Shown here piece after piece: positions 59,716 to 64,000 of a stretch of 64,000 nucleotides of DNA. Under the pieces are notes generated by a model. That model was not told the origin of the DNA. It did no database searches and saw only the letters and a list, made by a program, of their open reading frames with translations. Made by a program: the position numbers and the translations under genes. Each line of letters opens with the position of its first letter. Position 1 is the stretch's first letter. The DNA is taken from contig JAUJYZ010001531.1 of the NCBI GenBank assembly GCA_033675265.1, positions 62,001-126,000 on the forward strand. Direction: 5' to 3'. Origin of the DNA: Actinostola sp. cb2023 (Eukaryota; Cnidaria; Anthozoa; Actiniaria; Actinostolidae).

Positions 59716-60119
59716 AGTATGTACTAAAAATGGAAAGGGAATTAATATATTTGACATATTAAAGCAAATAAAGCAATTCACAAAATAAGTCAAATTATAC
59801 TGTTCGTGATATTTCACTTAAATTCAAAGGTAACTTACACATGCAGAAATTTGCCATTTTGGATTCTAAGGAATAGCATACAGTGGTATTTAAACACTCA
59901 GGGACTCTGGGACCCGGGGGGGGGGGGGGGGGGACTCCAATACTGAAAGGGGCGGAGATGATCGTCGTCTCTTTCAGGGGTGTAAATTACGGTGTTTGGT
60001 CTCCCTTAGGGTGTTCACGACGGAACGGCAATATTTTTAGCCATCAAGGTATCATTTAGGGTTGCTCGCGAAGATATAAAAACGACCTATATTGTGTTGG
60101 TGGTCTAGACCGATCAGGC

Positions 60120-60549
60120 AGGGACCCTAGCAGGGTAATGGAACCAAGACTCAGTATATAAAACAAACAGAGACTCTGGGATCAGAGTAATGGAACCAAG
60201 ACTCAGTATATAAAACAAACAGAGACTCTGGGACCAGCTGGGTAATGGAACCAAGACTCAGTATATAAAACAAACAGAGACTCTGGGACCAGGGTAATGG
60301 AACCAAGACTCAGTATATAAAACAAACAGAGACTCTGGGACCAGGGTAATGGGACCAAGACTCAGTATATAAAACAAACAGAGACTCTGGGACCAGGGTA
60401 ATGGGACCAAGACTCAGTATATAAAACAAACAGAGACTCTGGGACCAGGGTAATGGAACCAAGACTCAGTATATAAAACAAACAGAGACTCTGGGACCAG
60501 CTGGGTAATGGAACCAAGACTCAGTATATAAAACAAACAGACTCTGGGC
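60120..60549. repeat. 52-bp tandem repeat
   Basis: About eight units containing GGGTAATGGAACCAAGACTC and AGTATATAAAACAAACAGAG. A further one to two units occur at 61125-61208, beyond an inserted inverted-repeat element. Confidence 0.93.
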
Positions 60550-60664
60550 AAGTGTCTCGCAGCTGCTTACAAGATCTGTTGTGATTGGATAATACAAACA
60601 ATAGAATTCATTATCTACTCGTTCTATGGTTTGGGTTCTATTGTCTTACTCTGATAGTATTAAA

Positions 60665-61088
60665 CCAATAGGCCATATGCACTAACGGGTCACGTGACCC
60701 AACTTTCTCAAATCAAGCAGCAGTGTCAAAATGAACTCCAGAAATGAAAAGAGCAGCTCGATATTAGTAAGAAGGCAAAATTTCAGCTTATAATGTTTAA
60801 CACAGCAGAAATGACATGAAATATAAAATTGCAAATTTTATTAAGATTCGTATGGAAAAATGTGCTGGATGGCATCCAATGCCATCCAATGCATTTTCCA
60901 AACAAATTATTAGAAAACACTCGATTTTATATTTCATGTCATTTCTCCTGTGTCAGACGTTATGACCTGAAATTTCGCCTTCTTACTAATATCGAGCTGC
61001 TCTTTTCATTTCTGGAGTTCATTTTGACACTGCTGCTTGATTTGAGAAAGTTGGGTCACGTGACCCGTTAGTGCATATGGCCTATTGG
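60665..61088. mobile_element. Long palindromic element splitting the 52-bp array
   Basis: CCAATAGGCCATATGCACTA at the left is mirrored by TAGTGCATATGGCCTATTGG at the right. The arms are about 165 bp each, include GGGTCACGTGACCC near each end, and are nearly identical. Outside it, TCGCAGCTGCTTACAAGATCT and AGATCTTCTAAGAGCTGCGA also pair, so a larger element of about 570 bp is possible. Confidence 0.8.
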
Positions 61089-61590
61089 ACTAGATCTTCT
61101 AAGAGCTGCGACCTTACCCACTCTGAGACCAGGGTAATGGGACCAAGACTCAGTATATAAAACAAACAGAGACTCTGGGACCAGGGTAATGGAACCAAGA
61201 CTCAGTATAACAGTTTAACGTGAATATTAATACCATTAATATAAATCTAGACTCTCGGGATCAGCGGACGCGGCGGGTACAAGCAGTACAAGTTTGTACT
61301 AAGGTATTGAGTAATTTGCACGCGCTATAGTCAGGCACGTGCCTTTAGTATTTTATTGATATATTAGTAATTTTATATATATATTTGAAGTAGTTCTAGA
61401 TTAATTTTTTATCAATTGTAACCACACGCCCCTTGTGGAAATCAGCTTTTCAAATTATTGTTGACGGGGCAAGCGTGTATAAATAAAGTTATATTATTAT
61501 TATCAGTATTACAACACGCGCAGTATATCGATTTAGTCACTTTTCTATTCGCCTACGTTACGAGCAGAACTATCACAGTTTTACAGTCTT

Positions 61591-62321
61591 TTTTTTTTAT
61601 GTCTGGACTCAGGAGCTGAGGACAAAATCACGAGCAAACGAACCGCGAAATGTGCGGGTTGTAAAGAACCTCTCGACCGCCATCAATGGGGAATCCCAGG
61701 TAAATTCTGTGAAGGACCGACAGCAACCAAGGCGGACCTTAGCGACGAGGAAGACGACACGATAGAAGAGGAAAACATAGACGAAACGCTAAAGTCTTTA
61801 GAGGACGAGTACAACAATCTGTGCTTAGAAGAAGAAAAAGTTAAAAAAAGGGAGCTTGTACGCACAATGCGTCAGAAAATAGAAGCAAAGAAAGTTCAAC
61901 TTGAACGTCAATTTAGCGGATCACCACCAACCGTCCAACCGCCTGGCGCATCCACAGTCACTTCAGACACCGCTGGATGGTCTGTTGAACCCAGGCACCG
62001 CATCACAAGGGATCCCCGCTTTTGCAGAAAATAATCAGCTGTCCCCAACACTGACTTCAACAGGGAGCCACACAACCAAGCATATGGTTGGAGAACAAAT
62101 CTTCAGAGATGTTCTTACGCCCGGCACAACTTCCAAAGGGTGAGAAAGTATTAAGAGTCATTGCCTTTGTTGACAATATCGTCCCCCGGGACGAGGAACG
62201 AACATTATCAAATGGTAGCAGCACCAAATTAGTTGTTTCTTATGGGCCCAAAAAGCCGAAATTAGAGCACGTAACCATGCAACAATGTCAGCAGTCGACA
62301 CCACACCGATGTACAGTGTAA
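61591..62321 (+). pseudogene. Decayed retroelement gag-like ORF
   Basis: The open frame 61591-62034 encodes a short zinc-knuckle-like motif (Cys-x2-Cys ... His-Gln-Trp-Gly-Ile-Pro-Gly ... Cys) and then a Glu/Lys-rich coiled-coil-like stretch. After frame breaks, 62088-62321 encodes LRVIAFVDNIVPRDE and LVVSYGPKKPKLEHVT, phrases I associate with abundant cnidarian retrotransposon gag-like proteins. There is no credible start codon, at least two frameshifts, and no polymerase domain downstream. Family recognition is from memory and approximate. Confidence 0.55.
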
Positions 62322-64000
62322 AAACGTCTATCGAATTAATCAGACAAATAATTTTACAAACGGAGATCTTGCGCCAACTAAGGTTTTGTTTTTGTTATTG
62401 TGTGTTCTAATAGAATTACAAATTAGCTTTCTAATCAGTTCCAAAATGCTCCGTCGAGGTGATTAGAACTGTTGTACCCCACTTGGTCGTCAATTCACGC
62501 TTGTCATAGCCCATAATTTATATTTTTGAACTTCAAATCCAATCAGAACCACCAACATAAACTTTATTATTTCTAGAATCAATGGTTGAATAAATTGTAT
62601 CTGCTTACAAGTAATTAGCTGATTCCAAATACAACAGCGTTTGAAAGTAATAAATCAACTTACAACTGATCTATAAAATTTCAAATATCACAAACTAGTG
62701 GCACGTATAAAATAATATAATGTCTCAGCGGTGTCTTTTTGGATATTAGGTCATGTGGTGTTTTTGGTATTGAAGCTGTCAGAAGGAATCAAAAATATCT
62801 GAAGTCACTGACAGTTCCCTTGAATCCATCACGAAATTCAAACCGTTCCTGGTCTCAGATCGGCTTTAGCTGTGGCCATTGTTTCAATCAAAGTTCTATT
62901 TCAGCCACTATACAAATGTGTTGTGCCCTTACGATGGCAAACAGATCAACTGTCTTTCATTGCCGACTTCATTACCTATAGCATTAAGCATGTTGTTATA
63001 CTATGATGACTTGAAAACAACGGTGAGAAACACTTCACATTCCACAAAGACTCGGATGGTTGCTGTTGATTTGGATGCTGAGCTAGTAAAGTTCGACATT
63101 TTAGAAAGAAAGTTTGCCAAATATGTTTGTAAAAATTAACAAAATATTTGCTTAAAGTTTGTTTAGAAATGTAACTTTGGCGAAAATGTTTTGTTTGTAG
63201 GTGGCTGTTTATGTTGCTACGTGTACTAAATCAGCAAACAAGATGCAATTCCATTGGTCCTTTTTATGTCAAACAATGACCTTACCAAGAAACTGCCGGC
63301 TTAAAACAGCTTTACAGATATTTGGACTCATATCAGTTCAAGGAGACTAAGCAATAGAGGCCAGGAAGTTCAACTAAGACGGTAAGCATTAGTCATTAGT
63401 GGTTGATTTTAGTAGAATACCAAAAGAGGGTAAATCAAAGGTTTTATATTATAAAACTTCTTCAGTATTAAAAATGAGACGTCAAGAATTTTAGGTTATA
63501 CATCGGTTTCTTTCTTTCTTTCTTTCTTTGATTTTCGTTTTACTTTTTTTTGGAAAAACATATTCTCACAGTCGTAGTTTCTTGCTTGATATAATGTACT
63601 TTAAATTACATCTGAATAATTTTATTAATTGACTCTGGATATGTTTCGTGCCATTCTAGTTTGTTTACTTCTTGGCTTATAAAATGGATGAGACTGATTC
63701 ATCTTTAATCACTATGTAACTTTAAACCTAGATCACTGTCAAATTAGCACCTAGAGCCTTATAAATATGATGAAAATACCTTCCTACGATACACTGCAAA
63801 TTATACTTAATATCAGATGTTTCGATTTTAATATGTAATTTCTTTGATATAAAATGTATCAAAAAATTTCAAATGATACACGACATATTGTCATTTTTGA
63901 TTGGTTTAAATTTCAATTACCAACGTCTGTGCGATTAATGATCAGCACCCAATCAATATAAGGGTCGTTAGACGAGGTTTTTTCAATAGGCATAGTAAAA
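62322..64000. other. Right flank with no recognised gene
   Basis: Short open frames at 62739-63139 have no known domain. The rest is AT-rich with a TTTC microsatellite near 63509-63530. I see no further CRD exon or signal-peptide exon. Confidence 0.5.

Overview
This is animal genomic DNA, almost certainly from a cnidarian. It is AT-rich and intron-rich, full of minisatellites and short inverted-repeat elements. Its genes encode secreted proteins carrying the minicollagen cysteine-rich domain (CRD, pattern C-x3-C-x3-C-x3-C-x3-CC), a hallmark of the nematocyst (stinging capsule) wall. I cannot resolve the class or species from sequence alone.

All nine gene models I support lie on the + strand in one array from about 10.0 to 59.3 kb. 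Each begins with a short exon encoding a signal peptide and ending in a phase-1 intron. Of about 24 introns, all but one are phase 1, and every spliced model closes to a whole number of codons. Genes 1-5 (10042-31241) are collagen-bearing: a giant minicollagen-like protein with an ~800-residue collagen region between two perfect CRDs; a minicollagen whose CRDs are replaced by (Pro-Ala-Pro-Cys)n blocks; one reduced to terminal CC pairs; one with an N-terminal CRD but a frame break and no C-terminal CRD; and one with a normal N-terminal CRD and a remnant C-terminal one. Genes 6-9 (34892-59271) have no collagen helix but carry CRDs with other modules: Pro/Met-rich linkers with two alternative CRD terminal exons (gene 6), a His-rich segment and acidic tail (gene 7), a ShKT domain plus six CRDs (gene 8), and Asp-rich and Lys-rich exons plus four CRDs (gene 9). 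Genes 7-9 share small exons that look like amphipathic helices, which points to common ancestry.

The likely collective role is assembly of the disulfide-crosslinked capsule wall: collagen trimers are secreted, cleaved at Lys-Arg, and linked by CRD disulfide reshuffling, with polyCRD proteins as crosslinkers. The role is inferred from the family; the domains are read directly.

Layout: 1-885 is a 38-bp minisatellite. 0.9-8.7 kb has no recognised gene and several MITE-like elements. 10.0-31.2 kb holds the five collagen genes, separated by repeats (150-bp satellite, G/T-rich tract, 63-bp minisatellite). 31.2-34.9 kb is transposon debris. 34.9-59.3 kb holds the four non-collagen CRD genes. 59.3-64 kb holds a 52-bp tandem array broken by a long inverted repeat and a decayed retroelement gag-like ORF. 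No tRNA, rRNA or CRISPR was seen.
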